A stretch of 64,000 nucleotides of DNA from Melampsora larici-populina 98AG31 (Eukaryota > Basidiomycota > Pucciniomycetes > Pucciniales > Melampsoraceae): contig NW_006768805.1 in the NCBI RefSeq assembly GCF_000204055.1, positions 201,307 through 265,306 of the forward strand, written 5' to 3'. The stretch's first letter is position 1. Each line of letters begins with the position of its first letter. This document shows positions 43,622 through 55,279 of the stretch, piece by piece. The notes under the pieces are model-generated. The model saw only the letters and a list, made by a program, of their open reading frames with translations. It was not told the DNA's origin and made no database searches. Both the position numbers and the translations under genes were made by a program.

Positions 43622-46600
43622 GTGGTTGGGTCTTGATGATAACAACTGTAGTCGACAACACAATAGGTTGAGCTGATTGTGGCTCACACAAACCTGCAGA
43701 TACAATGTCAGTTACGCCGATTGATAATGTAGGGTTATATGAAATAGCTCACGTCCAATGACCCAGTTTGAAGATTTGCCTACAGATGGGTCCAACCCCA
43801 AGGCCTGGTACAGTTCGGGCACTGTCAATAATAACTGGCGCAACCTACGGCGGCCAAACACCCGCGTTCCTAGCTCTTCATCCAAAAAAGATGAGCTGGA
43901 AATTAAGAGTCTCATCATGAGTCGGGTCTTAAACGTGTTGGTGATGTCTTGAACGGGACTGTGATGATTGGAGTGCACCCATGCGTGTCAAACCACACCA
44001 TTGAAAGACTCAAATTGTTTGGTGGCGAAAAGGGAGGCTGGCCCAAATCTTTGTATAGAATCTTGAAGGTGCACCAGCATATGAAACTTTGGTTTATTCA
44101 CCCAATGTGTGTTGAGCGCTATCAGGATGTTGAGGAACCTGCTGATGTGATTGTCCAATTTGGCAAGGTACGTCTTCATGTTGCTGATCTTGGTCTGAAA
44201 TATGTATGAGCTCAACACACATAGAGAGGACCACATTGCCCTCAACCTGTCGGATAGGTATTCAAAAAGAACAAAAGGGACGGTCTGCAACACAGTTTGA
44301 AATTCCTTACCAACCAGCCTTTGATAATATGTCACAAATACATTGGGTTGAATTGGTGGCACCTTCAATCCTTTTGTGTTTACAGATCACCATCTGCCCG
44401 AGATATTGTTGTACACCTTTGAACCAGGCTTGATGTTGTCCAATTCTTTCATTGAATCTCGAAATAAATATTTTGTGATACCTAGTAACACCACGTGCAG
44501 CACCTGCACCGGGGTATCTGCATGCTCATTGAAACCTGAACGGTTGTGGAAAAATGTCAGTGCTGATGTATTTCCGGAAAGAGATAATGGAATACTCACC
44601 TTTGAGCCTCAAGAACGGATTGAATAGATGTTCTCTGTATTTATCATTCAACTCTTGACAGAGCTTGTCAACTTCGGCCGGTGGTAGAGAATCATGAGCC
44701 ACATTCACACTTTTGCAAAAATGTTCCATGATTGTGTCTTTGACACCAAATTCACAAATTAATTTTTCCACTCGTGTCTTGTTGTGACGCTTTTGGGCTA
44801 CCTCCCAGATATACTTTGTCCGCTCTCTTGTGAGATCCCATTCGCGTGCGGGAGGCAGCAACTACAGTGCTAGGTTAGTTGGAGTGTAGTTAGTCAGCAT
44901 GATGAAGACATACTTACCTTATGGCCGTTGTCGTCCACACCCAAAAAGTCCCTGACATATCTTTCCGTGGGTTTGTCAGCCATTTTTGAGGCAGACAATT
45001 CACACATTTGACATGGTGTCAAAGTGTTCGAGGGATTGAGTGTGTTAGTGACTTTGGCATGCATTGGCGAGTCTCTGAGGTGGCACAGAGGTACGGGTAT
45101 GACCCACACCTCTGCCTTGAGGCTGTGATCATATGCGGCAAAGCCGCTTTCACTGTGGACACTGCTGAACCGCAAACCTGTGTCAATAACAAAGATGGGC
45201 AATGTGAAAAAGGTGGTTTAGTACTTACTTTAAATTGTCTACAACCTGGTCAAATAACTCCAGTGCACTAGCGCAGTTTGAGGTTGCAAGGAAATGTACG
45301 TTGTATTCTTGATTCGACAACGCTGGTGGCAATCCTGCGAGAGTGAAATAAAGACACATATGTTTATTCCATTTTTTTGACACAATGCCCAATGTGTCAT
45401 CAGAGTATAAAGATATTGGGACATGTTGGATAATTTTTCCTCCGGCCTTGGCTCGCCAACTATTGCGCACAGGATGTGATGGACAAGCAAGATTGTTTAG
45501 ATCTGAGGGAACAAACACAAGAGGTCAGTGCAAGGGAACGAAGTGTTGTATAAGCAGGTGAAGTAGAGACTGACAATACAGATGATCACCACAAACGTCT
45601 TTCAACAAGACATTGTCGTCAAGCTTAATTTTGGGAAGGCTTCTCCAGAAGTCTTCACACTTGATTGTGAACATGTCATCGGAGTCAAAAGCGGGTTCCT
45701 CGGGTATCAAGATCTTCAAATTACGCTCTGGGTGATCTGGATCAGGGATCACCAAAGCGGGCAGACATCTGGCCATCGGGTGTTCTTCTTGTTGGAAGAA
45801 GAACACCGGTACCACCAGCTGCTGTGTTTGAAGTTGAACCGGCTTGTAGATGTAGTAGTGACGTTTGTTTTTGCTGATCATTGGGACACAAAGTTGAGGT
45901 GAATATCCCTTGCGCCACCTTTGAGACTGTGACAGCCGGTTTATAGGGCCATTTTCCGTGAGCTCTGGGAGATAAACTAGATGAGGGCTGACCAAAGGGT
46001 TGGCCAACTCCTGCAAACAGATGGTGAGATTTATGGATCAACAATTGGGGTTAATTATCGTGAATTTTACTTACATTCATGATGATATTCTTGATATTCA
46101 AACCAAATAGGGGATTCCCGCAGGGGCTTATCCGTTCACAAACCTGCAATCCCAAGTTTTTCTTCATTCACTTGACAATAGCTCTCAAGGTGCCCCATTC
46201 CGGAAGGTTGACGTTGAGGATTCGCAATATAGAACAAATCCGCTGGTATTGGGTGCGGGAAAGAAGATTCCTTGTTGAGCCCATTATCAACAACACCACT
46301 ACATGCTGCCAGAGTTCAGAAAGTAAGTTCCTTGGTACATAGTGTGAGAAAAGTTGTTGTCAAACACACCTTGACTTTTTTGAAAGGATACCACTCCTCG
46401 GCGTCTTCAACTTGAACTTTGGCAATATCTTCTTCAAGACATTCTTCATCCAAGCGCTCATCTTCCTCTTCATCGTTGCAATCATTCGCTAGGGCTTCAA
46501 AAGCTGCACACAGCTTTTCAAAGTTCAATCCACCATCCGAATCATCAGCGTTGGTTCCGCTCTCACCCCAGCCAAGGTCAAACGGGTCGGCTGGATCAAA

Positions 46601-47440
46601 ATCGAGTGCACGGAGGTGTGACAGGGGCGACAGAGGGGGAGAATGAGGATCAGAAAGTGCGATGTCACCGGTTGAGTCAAAAGCATGGTTGACATTGTTC
46701 ATCTGAGGTGATGGAGATTGAGGTCTAGGTTGTGCAAATTGCTGGCGTTGAGCATAATCGGCCTGCCGTTGGTCATCGAAAGACTTGACTAAGTCCAAAT
46801 GGGCCTTGGAGGACACATGAGGGTATAACGTCCTCATGCTGTGGCCGCCTTGGCACACACTGCCTCAGTATCTGGTTGCCCCGTGACATTGAGGGTGTGA
46901 GGTCATGCCTGCTGAACAATGGCGTCAGTATTATTCTTGAGGTCGTAAGGAGGTTTGTAAAGTGTTCACTGACATTGAGGGAGTTCTGGTGCCATTTGAG
47001 ACGTGGTGGTGGTATCTGGTGGTATCCCTCAAGTGAGTTTGGTGAATCGGTGACTTGTGCAAAATAAAAATTTGGGGGCTCAGGACTCCCCACGGGTAAT
47101 ATCGGCCCATTTGACCCGGGGCAGCCACTGGCGGTCTACCGGCGGGCCTGCATGAGCAGATCGTCAAGCTGGTCTGACAGACGGTCAAGCTGGGCAGCCA
47201 ATGGGCCGCCTGATTGATTCTGAGCCACATGCCGCCAAATTTTGGTCTCATTGTCGGTCCTCAGCCCTTTTGCGGGCCTGACCATCCTCAGGCCATGGCT
47301 GGCCAATTTCAGACAAGAAGTGCTCCCGTGGTGTACACTCTGTGCAAATTGCAAAATAGTAGTACTAAAAGGGGGACAAATTCGTGTTACTCCTGTTGGA
47401 CCCTTTGAACTAATTGATGGTCCCCTCAATCACATATCAC

Positions 47441-47875
47441 AATCTAAACATTCATTGATTGAGTAAATTGTGTTTGGTTGTGGCTTTTGGCAACCTCCAG
47501 GGAAATCTGTGACGCAGGATACAACGTGTTGAACTGCTGTACGGTTGAAAAACTCCCCAGGCACAAGTTTCTTGCTCAGACACCAAATTTTGTGGAGTCT
47601 CTCTTGCAGGCTTGCTCGCCGAGAGGGACTGTGTTAACTGCACGCGTTTTTGTTTTCGAGAGGTACCCAAGAAGAATTTGTTTGGACACTGCAAAACCAA
47701 ATTGTTTAAAAACCATAACACCGGCCTGGCCAACTGTGCCAGTATGGTCGCGTGCAGGAGCATCAGGGTGATTTAGGGTGATTTTTGGGAAATTGCCGTA
47801 TGTAAAGTTTTCGTACGGTTCTGTCAGTAGACGTCTTCAGTGGCGCAGTGGTGATGCTCTTTGGTTTTATTTAGC
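47441..47875. other. Unassigned stretch upstream of the CACTA-like gene
   Basis: ORFs on both strands (47478-47771 plus, 47452-47763 minus) overlap each other and neither shows a recognisable motif, so I do not call a gene. This is where a promoter or terminal repeat of the CACTA-like element would be expected, but no matching inverted end was found near 31060-31350. Confidence 0.35.
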
Positions 47876-47877
47876 TA

Positions 47878-48781
47878 CAGTCTAACCCGCGCTGTTGTAT
47901 ACCCGCGCATATGCATATCCAGCCAAAATGCATAGGTTTTGGTCTCCACCACGCTGGTGCGGGCCAAAACAAGATTTTAGTTGCATATTGCATGATGCAT
48001 AGGGTCAAAGCAAAAAAAATTATATCTTGGAAGCGGTATTGCATAGGTCAAACCCAGTGATGTGGTGGTGATACTGACAAAAAGCAACAGCAGTTGTGCT
48101 TTGGAATGATCAGCAAAGTGATATCACCCACCTCACACGATCTTCGGCTCCCTTAGATCAATTTGCATCTTTTTTCATCATGTCTGCTACTGAAAACAAG
48201 GAATTAGCTCACATAGAGGGCACTGGTACAGCTTCTGGTCTCAAATTGGACAACTCTTTGCAGAAGTATGCCGAGATGCTTGAGTCCGAGCTGTTTTTTG
48301 GTAACAAAAAACAAGTGGCAATAACTGATTTCTTCCAACGTGTGACTATATCTAACACTTGATTATCGATAGCCTTCAAAAATACTTCAATTTCTTTCTT
48401 TTTGTACATGTCGTACCAAATAAGCACAAGTCCTCAAAAGTTATTGTTTGTTGACTGTTTTTTGTAACACATTGTACTTGATAAAGCATGTTCTTGAAAA
48501 CAATTGTTTTTGTTTCTTTCTGTACATATCGTACTAAATAGACAACAAATGTCCTCAAAATTAAACACTTTCTTACTGAAGTTTTCCCACCTTCACCCTC
48601 TCTTGTCCCATATGGGTGGGGTAATACAATAACCGTACTAATGCATAATTCTATGCAATACACCCCAAAATCTAAATGCATATTTTTATGCATTTTGGGG
48701 GTGTAGGTCAAAAAGCATAACCCGTCTAATTGCATAGGAAAGTGAGTCTCCCCAAATTATGCATTAGCGCGGGTTAGACTG
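47878..48781 (+). mobile_element. Pogo-like deletion derivative
   Basis: 904-bp element with perfect 16-bp ends CAGTCTAACCCGCGCT (47878) and complement (ending 48781), flanked by TA (47876-47877, 48782-48783). CAGT ends and the TA target mark the Tc1/mariner superfamily. The retained ORF tail ends in a PCNA-binding-like motif seen in pogo-type transposases. Additional ATGCATA-type words occur near both ends. Most of the transposase, including the DDE core, is missing, so it would need an autonomous partner. Confidence 0.82.
48096..48362 (+). pseudogene. C-terminal remnant of pogo-type transposase (PIP-box)
   Basis: An open frame of ~88 codons ending TGA at 48360. The last part reads LQKYAEMLESELFFGNKKQ followed by VAITDFFQRV. 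QVAITDFF fits the PIP-box consensus (QxxI/L/MxxFF) by which pogo-like transposases contact PCNA. An ATG at 48180 (MSATENKELAH) could start it, but whether it is translated is unknown. No DNA-binding or catalytic domain remains. Confidence 0.55.
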
Positions 48782-48783
48782 TA

Positions 48784-49618
48784 TAAAGTGATCGAAGTCA
48801 ATCTCATTTTGTTTTAAGTTTTCAAAACGATCTTCGTTCCTCAGATTTGTCTCTTTCATTCGATCAGTGTATGTACATATCAGCCTTGTTAAAAGCTTTG
48901 TTTCTCACAGACCTTTCATTCGATTCCCATTTGTCACGAGAAATGGAGCTTCCACCTTCAAGTATCCCATCAAGGACGAAGCAGCATATGTGACATCTAC
49001 GATCACTTGGCTTAACATCAGCCCCAACAACCCCGCAGACGGCTGCGGAGGCCTCAGAATGGTTGGCGAGATTCACGAGATGGGGGGATGGTCTTGAAGC
49101 TCAATAAAGAATACAGTGTGCTGTACGATTTGAGCACGCGGTTTTGCGAATCGGGCGCATTGATTGAAAATGCTTGCAATTCATGATTGCAATTAAACTC
49201 ACGTGGAGAGCCTTCAGATTTTGAATTCGATCTCCCACAATATCTGTCTGGATTGGATCTATTGGATGTAAAGCTCGGCTTGAATGATATGAATGATTTG
49301 ATGAATGACTTTCAGATAGCTGTCTTGTGCGTATGTAACATATCAAATCATTCGCATTCGTCACAATCCCAGTCTGATATTGGATGTGATTCAGACTCTC
49401 AAATCGACCTCGCCGAATGAAGAGACAAGGGTCAAGAGTCAAGAGTCAAGAGTCAAGAGTCAAGACTGGTGAATAAATTGTTCTGATCAATACTCAAAAG
49501 GTCCACCATTGATCAACCAAGACGCCCGTCATATCGATTCCTTCAAGCCGTAACACCTCTCGCCACCTAGGCTCAGCCTCACCTTCATTCTTTCACGTCC
49601 AGCTATACGACTTTCATC
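48784..49618 (+). other. Upstream region of the membrane-protein gene
   Basis: Contains short ORFs of uncertain status. 48867-49097 ends KDEAAYVTSTITWLNISPNN and ADGCGGLRMVGEIHEMGGWS; 49187-49420 is acidic, Ser/Asp-rich. They may be exons of a small gene or a decayed one. A 7-bp tandem repeat (AGTCAAG x5) lies at 49431-49465. The last ~100 bases before 49619 are C/T-rich, as is common for fungal promoters and leaders. Confidence 0.35.
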
Positions 49619-52024
49619 ATGTCGTGCCAAGCACCCAAATTACCGGTCTTCAAGCCTGATGTCAACCCCTACCCAGTGTATCAAGAATCAGCGGTGCGCT
49701 TGTCTTGCTAGATGAGGGATCCTTTTACTTTCTTTTGAGAACATCATATCTGATATCAACAATTCACATATTCACATATTCACATATTCATTTTTAGTCG
49801 CGAATTGTTTTCCCGGAAATTCCATCCTGGAGCCTACCCGTTCTAGCGTTGCTCGCAGTGTGGAGAGCCTTGATGATGATGGCCTGTGTGTCAATCGTAG
49901 TAATACCTATTTGGCGCGGAAAGGCCAGTCGAAAGAAACATCTTTGGCTATTCCGGACACACTATCCTTCCATGGGTGATTTCATGACTTTTTTTTATTT
50001 TTTATGGGATTAAAGATTCTGAGAGATTATCATGACTGATCAAGATTACATATTACAGCTTCAAGAAGAAATCGAGTACCGTACATTGTTCCTAATCGAG
50101 GGTTAGTTGTGGCGATTTGCGAGTTTTTCTCTTCAGGTCTCTATTGCATATTAGCGTGTTTCAACTATAAAGTACGTAAGAGATCAAAAGTTTCTCTCGT
50201 CTCTAGTTTCGATATAGTCAATCGGACTATCAAGGCCAACTTCTACATCCATAGCTGATCCTGTTTGGAAATAATCATCATTGCTTACGGCTTTAGTCAT
50301 TCACAACCCCTTCTTTCACCGAGAAGATTCAATTGACGTTATGGTCAGTCTTGCGCCCCATGTTTTATACCTTGAGCAGCTTATATTTATGCTAAGAATT
50401 CATGTAGGTACGGTATTGCGTGAGTCTTCATTTGGAATGCGGCCGTCTCAGCAATCTGAAGACTGCTGACTCTACATAAATCGGCTCTCATATCATCTTG
50501 ACGTCATCAGATGGCTTCCGTGAGCACATCAATTCCAATCCTTACATCTTCCCTAAGCGTCTGACAACTCTGCATTAACATTATCAGTTCGTACATTGGT
50601 ATATGGCTCTCGGGCTGGGGCCTGTGTCACGCCTGGTAAGTTGAAGTCTAATCACAAAGAGTTGATTGATGCTCTGAATATACGGTAACGCAAATCATCT
50701 GATCCGATTGCCGGATATACCATCAGTTTATGCAACGGAGATTCTGCCCGCAAAAGGGTTCCCAGTTTCTTGACACCGACCATCTTCAATCTATTGTGGG
50801 CCTCATGGTTGCTCATAGTACTTGTAGCACACTCAGTCTGCGCAACATTGCTCACACAAGCTACGATCACAACCTATCATCACTTTGATAAACTACAAGC
50901 CGTATTGGAGCAGGCAGAAGCAGAATGGACGCCTAATAGCCGTCCAGATGTTCGAGCCATGACAGCGCTTTTGAAAGAGTTGGAGAGTTTACTGACTAAC
51001 TGTAAAGTGGTGGAGTTCCGGATGAGTGTATGGTACATATTTTGGATTGTATTCGGTTTGGTTCTTGCTTGCGTAAGTCATCTGGAGTTTTTTGATTTGA
51101 TGTGTGATCGATCTGACACCTTTTGGTCGAGATTTAGTTTTACGTCTTCACAGCACAATATCTTGTGAGGTTGGTTAGAAACCTTTTACAAAAGTGTCAA
51201 ACTCAAGCTTTAGCCTGTCGTGAAAATGTTGGACCAAATCGAAGAGGTGAAGTACCTGCAAAGGAATTAGTTAGCAAAAATACTACTCATGCCATCACTG
51301 AATTACAAAGAGAATTTCGTTAGCTTCAACACTTTTTTTTTCACCACCGTTGAATTCTTTGCCTATCTGACTTCTGTTTGATCCGAGACAGGCTTCCTCG
51401 CTGCTCATAGTATTTTGATCACGTTGGTCTTAATATGTGAAATAGCAGTCCCGGCTTACCAGGTTGGACTCAGTCATCATATCGCATCGTGAGTCTTCGA
51501 TACCAACCTTTCATCTTCTAAGCAAGTCATACGTCATATTTAAATACTAGTCGATCCTGTTGTTAAAATTTCAGAGGGGCTTGGCGAACAGGTAGTGCCT
51601 TCATAGTAATGGCACCGAGCACCTTTATCTCGCCTGCACTGATATTCCAATCGGTTAGTTCATTCACCTTGGTTTGATGATTTTCAAAGCTGACACCTCA
51701 TCCTATATCTTCATTTAGTGGAGACTGTTATCAGAACATAGCAACGCTGCAGAGTCAGATCTGAACCAAGCTCTTTCTGAAACAGATGATATCCAGTTAC
51801 CAATCTTTGCTACCCAATTTCTCAATGGACGCTTTAGCGCAGAGCCGCAAGGACCCGACGCGTTTTCGGCACTACCTAGTACTACCTCTACTAAGCAGTC
51901 TAGTCTTGATGTTAGAATCGTAAGATCTGTTTCGGTATTTGATTCTAATGTGACGGCGGACAACACGAGAGAGTTTCCTGGTGACTCAAAACTGTTTAGC
52001 TTTAGTGACTCTGACTCGAAATGA
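49619..52024 (+). CDS. Multi-pass membrane protein, multi-exon host gene
   Basis: The most gene-like locus in the window. The 3' exons join cleanly with GT-AG introns and consistent phases: 50588-50635, 50727-51072, 51138-51318, 51392-51488, 51575-51653 and 51719-52024 (TGA). These encode hydrophobic segments YIGIWLSGWGLC, FNLLWASWLLIVLVAHSVCA, VWYIFWIVFGLVLACFYVF, ILITLVLICEIAVPAY and FIVMAPSTFISPALIF, a charged loop (EQAEAEWTPNSRPDVRAMTA), and a Ser/Asp-rich cytosolic-like tail ending FSFSDSDSK. The 5' exons (ATG 49619; 49798-49975; 50059-50101) are likely, but the region 50102-50587 could not be resolved. At least five and possibly seven helices suggest a receptor- or transporter-like topology. 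I recognise no named family and infer it is rust-specific. 321 bp of its 5' part are duplicated at 62567-62887. Confidence 0.72.
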
Positions 52025-52403
52025 GATCAAATTATTTTTCTTACTCTCATACAGCTGAGGTGACTACGTCTTCTTATCATAAAGTAACATTGTAGCTCGG
52101 TGTTTATGAAATGTTGATCGCTTGATATATCATTTCAAAACATAATCTGTTATATTGTGAAGATTAACCAATTTTTTAAGATGTTCATATTTTGATTGTT
52201 TCACTCCTTGGCATCATTCAGATTATCTTTTAGTTCGTCAAATATGCAATTCTTAATTTTGATTCTCTCATGGTGATAGTTCATGTTGCAATTCGATCGC
52301 TGTACTTTAGCTGTCTACCAAGAAAGCAAGGCTGAGACCTCCTGAAATCGAGCTGCTGGTGTCATGTTGCAACGTATCGATCAAGCAAGCAAAACTCGTT
52401 TTG
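52025..52403. other. 3' flank of the membrane-protein gene
   Basis: AT-rich, no ORF of note. It presumably holds the polyadenylation region; no further feature is supported. Confidence 0.5.
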
Positions 52404-53355
52404 TTACTCATGATAACATTTTAAAACCTGATGTGAATGTTCTGAATCACTGCTGGGATTGCTACTTACATCATTGTCAGAGTCATCCTGGTCAACTTCA
52501 TCAGCCTCCTCTACTACTTCCTCGTCAATGATAGCCATCACACTGATTGTGGGAAATCGACCTAAAGTGTTGTGTCGAACTCGTCTTGGCTTCATCCCAA
52601 GCGCATCAATTACCCACCTTGGAGATAAGCCCCATCTTGTGGCAAAAACACCGCATTGACATTGTTGATGGTTCCCATTCAATATCATGGCCAGAGATTG
52701 AACCCTCTTCCTTGAGCTGTCAATGCAACTCTCGTCTCATAGTGAAGTTGTTACTTCCAGAGTCAGACACACTAGCAAGCATGTAAAAAAATCACAGTTA
52801 ATATCAGCATCAAAAAAGCAAGAAAAGTAAAATAAAGAAAAAGAAGTGAAAGAACGACCAAAGTATAATTAATTTGAAACCAAACTCATCTTTTGATAAA
52901 GATCATTCTTTGTCAGAATGGCGACCATTGGCTCGGCGAGTAAATGACCTTGGTAATGCCATGCCACCACCTTCAAACTGAGATGCCAAACAACATATGT
53001 CCAGTCTTGCTTGATGTAGGAGACTGATGCTCCGGTGAAAGCATGTAAGTTACCTCTAACTGTCCAGACATCTTGAATCAAACAAAATTTGGTATTTAAT
53101 TCCTGTAAAAAAATGAAGTACAAAGTGTCAGTCAAAGAGAGCGTAAAGCATAGTAGAGATTCAAAAAAGAGATAGATATAGATATTGAAAGTGAATGCCT
53201 TGGGCTTGATTTCTATAACAAGATCTCTGAGTGAGAGATAGAGATGCTTGGCCTCATCTGCTGACCATGGCTCATAACACTTGATTTTGAGTGCATCGGA
53301 AAGCTGGTATTTGCCTGAAGATAGTTCATAAATGAAGCAAATACGTGGCGGGCCT
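52404..53355 (-). pseudogene. hAT transposase fragment (hAT 3)
   Basis: Minus-strand remains of another hAT transposase. An upstream piece reads SADEAKHLYLSLRDLVIEIK (~53200-53280). The first catalytic-Asp block is FCLIQDVWTVRGNLHAFTGA with WTYVVWHLSLKVVAWHYQGH (~52900-53090). After an intron comes SDSGSNNFTM and RCFCHKMGLI (~52640-52780), with an in-frame TGA after RRELH, then an acidic stretch (DEEVVEEADEVDQDDSDNDV). The C-terminal dimerisation half is absent. Its 5' side is interrupted by hAT 2 (53363-60496): the 7-bp duplication GCAAAGA lies next to a TTTGCAG acceptor-like site. It is non-functional. Confidence 0.75.
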
Positions 53356-55279
53356 GCAAAGACAATACCAGAACCGCTCTGATACACTACAGATTTTCAC
53401 CTGTTTTTGTATCGGAGCGGCTTTGCCGCTATATTAAACCTCGATGTGAACCTATATTTACTTTAAAAGAAATCTTACAAAGTATTGGAGCGGTAAAATC
53501 GCTCCAATACCGCTCCAATATCGCGTTATAGCGCATTGACATCAGAAACAGTAAATTTTTATTATAAAGCCTATTTGTACGCTTACCCAGCCTATAGGGC
53601 TGGGTCAGGTAGGAGAGTAGGTTGGGGGGGGTTGAGAGAAACAAAAAAACATATAACAAGAAACAAAATTGAGTCAAGAGAGTAAACATAAGCATTACAA
53701 CAATCCCACTAGCGTTTCTTTTTCGCCAATTCATTTAAGAATGCTTGCAAGACCTTTGCTGCTGACTCAAACGCTCCATCAAGCAGGATGCCTTCCTTCA
53801 ACCATGCCTGAGAACCCACTAGGTGTTCCATTGTCCTAGGGAGCAGGCTACCTTGCAAGGGTGTACAAACATCCGCAGCTGCTGGGAAAGTGCGCTTGCA
53901 CGCGCAAGACGTCGCGGATATAGCTAAGTACTCTGGAGCCAGCTTGGCAAGGATTGGAAAGCGACCTTGGTGTTCCTGTCAGTCAGAGGAATGTATGTTA
54001 GCAAGTCGAGATTAAAAAGAGAGTTAGTTATGAAATTACTTGCCTTCCACCACTCAAGAGGCGTTTGATCCTTTTTGATAGGGAAGTTACCTTGCAAGTA
54101 CTCATCCAATTCCAAAGTAGATGACAAGTTAGCAGCACCTCCACCAATTCCAAATACATCGAACGCATTGGATTCAGAAGGTTCGTGAGTCTCTTCCGGT
54201 AAGTGACATTGTCCACAACTTTCCTCCACAAGCCAACTATACGCTGCTTCAATCACCAATTTAGATGAGAATTCCTGCTCAGGATAATGAACCTGAAAGG
54301 ATTTCGTTTGAAAGCAGGGGTTTAGTATGGTTGCTAGAACCAAGGCTTCACATTCAACGGCCTTGTCTTGGTACTTTTGAAGCCAATCTATCATTACATC
54401 GATTGCATTCTTGAGGCTGGGATAGGCAAAAGTGTTGGCTTGATGATTCTTAAGCTCGGTTATTACCCGTTTGTACTCAGCGAGTACAATGCAGCCCGTA
54501 GGGCCATTGCCCTCAACCCAAGCTGTTGCTTCCACAAAGGTCTATGAAAGTTGGTCAGCAAGTAAACCAAAGAAAGAACAAACATTCACTAAGATGAAAA
54601 AAATTACTAACCTTCAACACCTTATTCACCAACTCCACCACTTGCCATTCAGATGCTGAGATGGTTACTCCTTTAAAAAATTGGGCCTTGCGATTGGCTG
54701 ATATCATTGAGCCGATTACCTACAAAGACAAAATAAGACAAAGAGAAAATATCAGATGACTGTAAAGAATAAGGAGATAGACAAAAGATAACTACCTCTT
54801 GAGCCTCTCAGGCTATCTTACAGCTTTCATAATGGCTGTTCCATCTGGTCTTGCACGGCCTTTTGAGCATTCGGCCTCCGTATCCAATACAAGCGGCTTG
54901 TGTCTTGAAGTTGCTTTGGCGGGCCGCACTGCTAGCAATCTGCCCGCTGATTGTGTCAACCTAAGGGATAGAACAATATCAGAATAATGATATCAGAAGT
55001 TAAAAACAAATAAAGAAAGGAAATCTTACCTTCCCAAGTGAGATTGCAACTAAATCATCTTTGTTGCCAGCTATATCCTCCTCCTCATCAAGTTCAGATA
55101 CAGATTCATCATCAACTCCATCAGGCTCCACAGGAAATTATTGTTGTATTCATCTGATTCAGCGTCATCATCTTGAATATCGTACTCGTTTCCATTGACC
55201 TCCAAAGCTGGAGCTGGGAGTGCCACACCGTGCAGAATACTTGGCTTTGTTAAGATATTATCTTCGTGTGTGGTCAAAG

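Larger units (their letters stand above)
32070..43648 (-). mobile_element. Tc1/mariner-superfamily transposon, nested
   Basis: Perfect 27-bp terminal inverted repeats start CAGTTGTTATCATCAAG (32070-32096 and complement 43622-43648) and are flanked by TA on each side (32068-32069, 43649-43650). CAGT ends plus a TA duplication are the Tc1/mariner signature. It encodes a DDE transposase (32650-34812) and a second ORF with internal repeats. Without the foldback element (35163-42729) it is ~4 kb. It interrupts the CACTA-like gene between GLCEPQSAQPIVLS and QHFKTLKEYQ. Confidence 0.9.
31353..47440 (-). pseudogene. CACTA-like large transposase gene, split by nested insertions
   Basis: Minus-strand, many-exon gene of a large protein family common in basidiomycetes and related, I believe, to CACTA/CMC (TNP2-like) transposases. 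N-terminal pieces at ~46300-47440 include an acidic, Ser/Pro-rich region. The core follows: QHVPISLYSDDTLGIVSKKW with NKH (~45380-45450), YNVHFLATSNCASALELFDQ, PLCHLRDSPMHAKVTNTLNP with CQMC (~45000-45090), VLQTVPFVLFEYLSDRLRAM and KPKFHMLVHLQDSIQRFGPA (~44000-44300). The C-terminal part is at 31353-32065 (KKVEVNDFVL, LGRVLEFYG, ILNIQHNCHEAQCLVAK). A Tc1/mariner element (32070-43648) separates the two parts. Excising it with one TA gives an uninterrupted frame. Terminal inverted repeats of this gene's own element were not found. Confidence 0.72.

Noticed and set aside
47478..47771. 97-codon plus ORF upstream of the CACTA-like gene
   Set aside because: An equally long ORF overlaps it on the other strand and neither has recognisable features.
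49431..49465. Short tandem AGTCAAG array as a CRISPR-like or regulatory array
   Set aside because: Five head-to-tail 7-mers without spacers; a simple microsatellite.
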